Origin: an uncultured Eubacteriales bacterium
GTDB taxonomy: Bacteria > Bacillota > Clostridia > Oscillospirales > Oscillospiraceae
NCBI GenBank assembly: GCA_900548615.1
Contig: URKW01000026.1
Span: 1 to 21,107, forward strand
Direction of reading: 5' to 3'
DNA: 21,107 nucleotides
The notes under the pieces are model-generated. The model did no database searches. It worked only from the letters and a program-made list of their open reading frames with translations, and was not told the DNA's origin. The translations under genes were made by a program, and so were the position numbers. Below, piece by piece: positions 21,054 through 21,107 of this stretch. Within the stretch, counting starts at the first letter, position 1; each line of letters opens with the position of its first letter.

Positions 21054-21107
21054 TGGTGACCCGTACCGGATTCGAACCGATGTTAAAGGCGTGAGAGGCC
21101 TCTGTCT
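21054..21107 (-). tRNA. tRNA-Glu(CUC), 3' part, cut by the window edge
   Basis: On the minus strand the sequence gives an anticodon stem GAGGC/GCCTT with loop CTCTCAC (21091-21097, anticodon CTC at 21093-21095), variable loop TAAC and T-arm ATCGG-TTCGAAT-CCGGT. The acceptor half ACGGGTC, discriminator A and an encoded CCA follow. The layout matches bacterial tRNA-Glu. The D-arm and 5' acceptor strand lie outside the window. Confidence 0.9.

Overview
The window reads as chromosomal DNA of a GC-rich gut-type Clostridia, most like the Oscillospiraceae (Flavonifractor/Oscillibacter relatives). The signs are strong AGGAGG ribosome binding sites, sigma-A promoters with 17-nt spacers, TTG starts, oleate hydratase, a split CHR-type transporter, DUF6110 with a P-type ATPase, and LarC. 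The family placement is inference from gene content. Both ends cut through genes, so this may be a contig or part of one.

Layout. 1-1070: an ECF transporter substrate-binding subunit, translationally coupled to the start of pantothenate kinase coaX. The coaX reading frame changes abruptly into a TilS-like segment near position 115. 1072-3741: a lipoteichoic-acid-synthase-type membrane sulfatase with an SLH-like tail. 3978-6139: a two-gene CHR (chromate-type) transporter, divergent from a LysR regulator, with a clear T-N11-A operator between them. 6308-6772: a small lipoprotein. 6893-8300: an AT-rich patch carrying a membrane-anchored protein of unknown function, abutting the 3' stump of an FAD enoate reductase. 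8302-9946: a two-helix small protein and a CNNM/CorC-type transporter with a long attenuator-like leader. 10235-11704: a MATE efflux pump behind a structured leader that ends in a terminator, possibly a guanidine-IV (mepA-type) riboswitch. 11754-13532: oleate hydratase. 13726-14622: a metallo-beta-lactamase-fold protein behind tandem operators, with an in-frame TGA just before a His that could be a metal ligand. 14672-17034: DUF6110 plus a P1B-type ATPase operon. 17330-17456: an orphan promoter-terminator unit, a candidate small RNA. 17471-17770: a Dabb-domain protein. 18071-19693: an orphan ABC ATPase and a PhzF-like protein, each with its own promoter. 19743-20936: LarC, convergent with PhzF. 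21054-21107: the 3' part of tRNA-Glu(CUC).

Most genes are single transcription units with recognisable promoters and terminators. Only three pairs look like true operons: ECF-S/coaX, the CHR pair, and DUF6110/ATPase. Themes are small-molecule and ion transport, detoxification and cofactor metabolism. No CRISPR array, phage, transposase or complete mobile element was seen.
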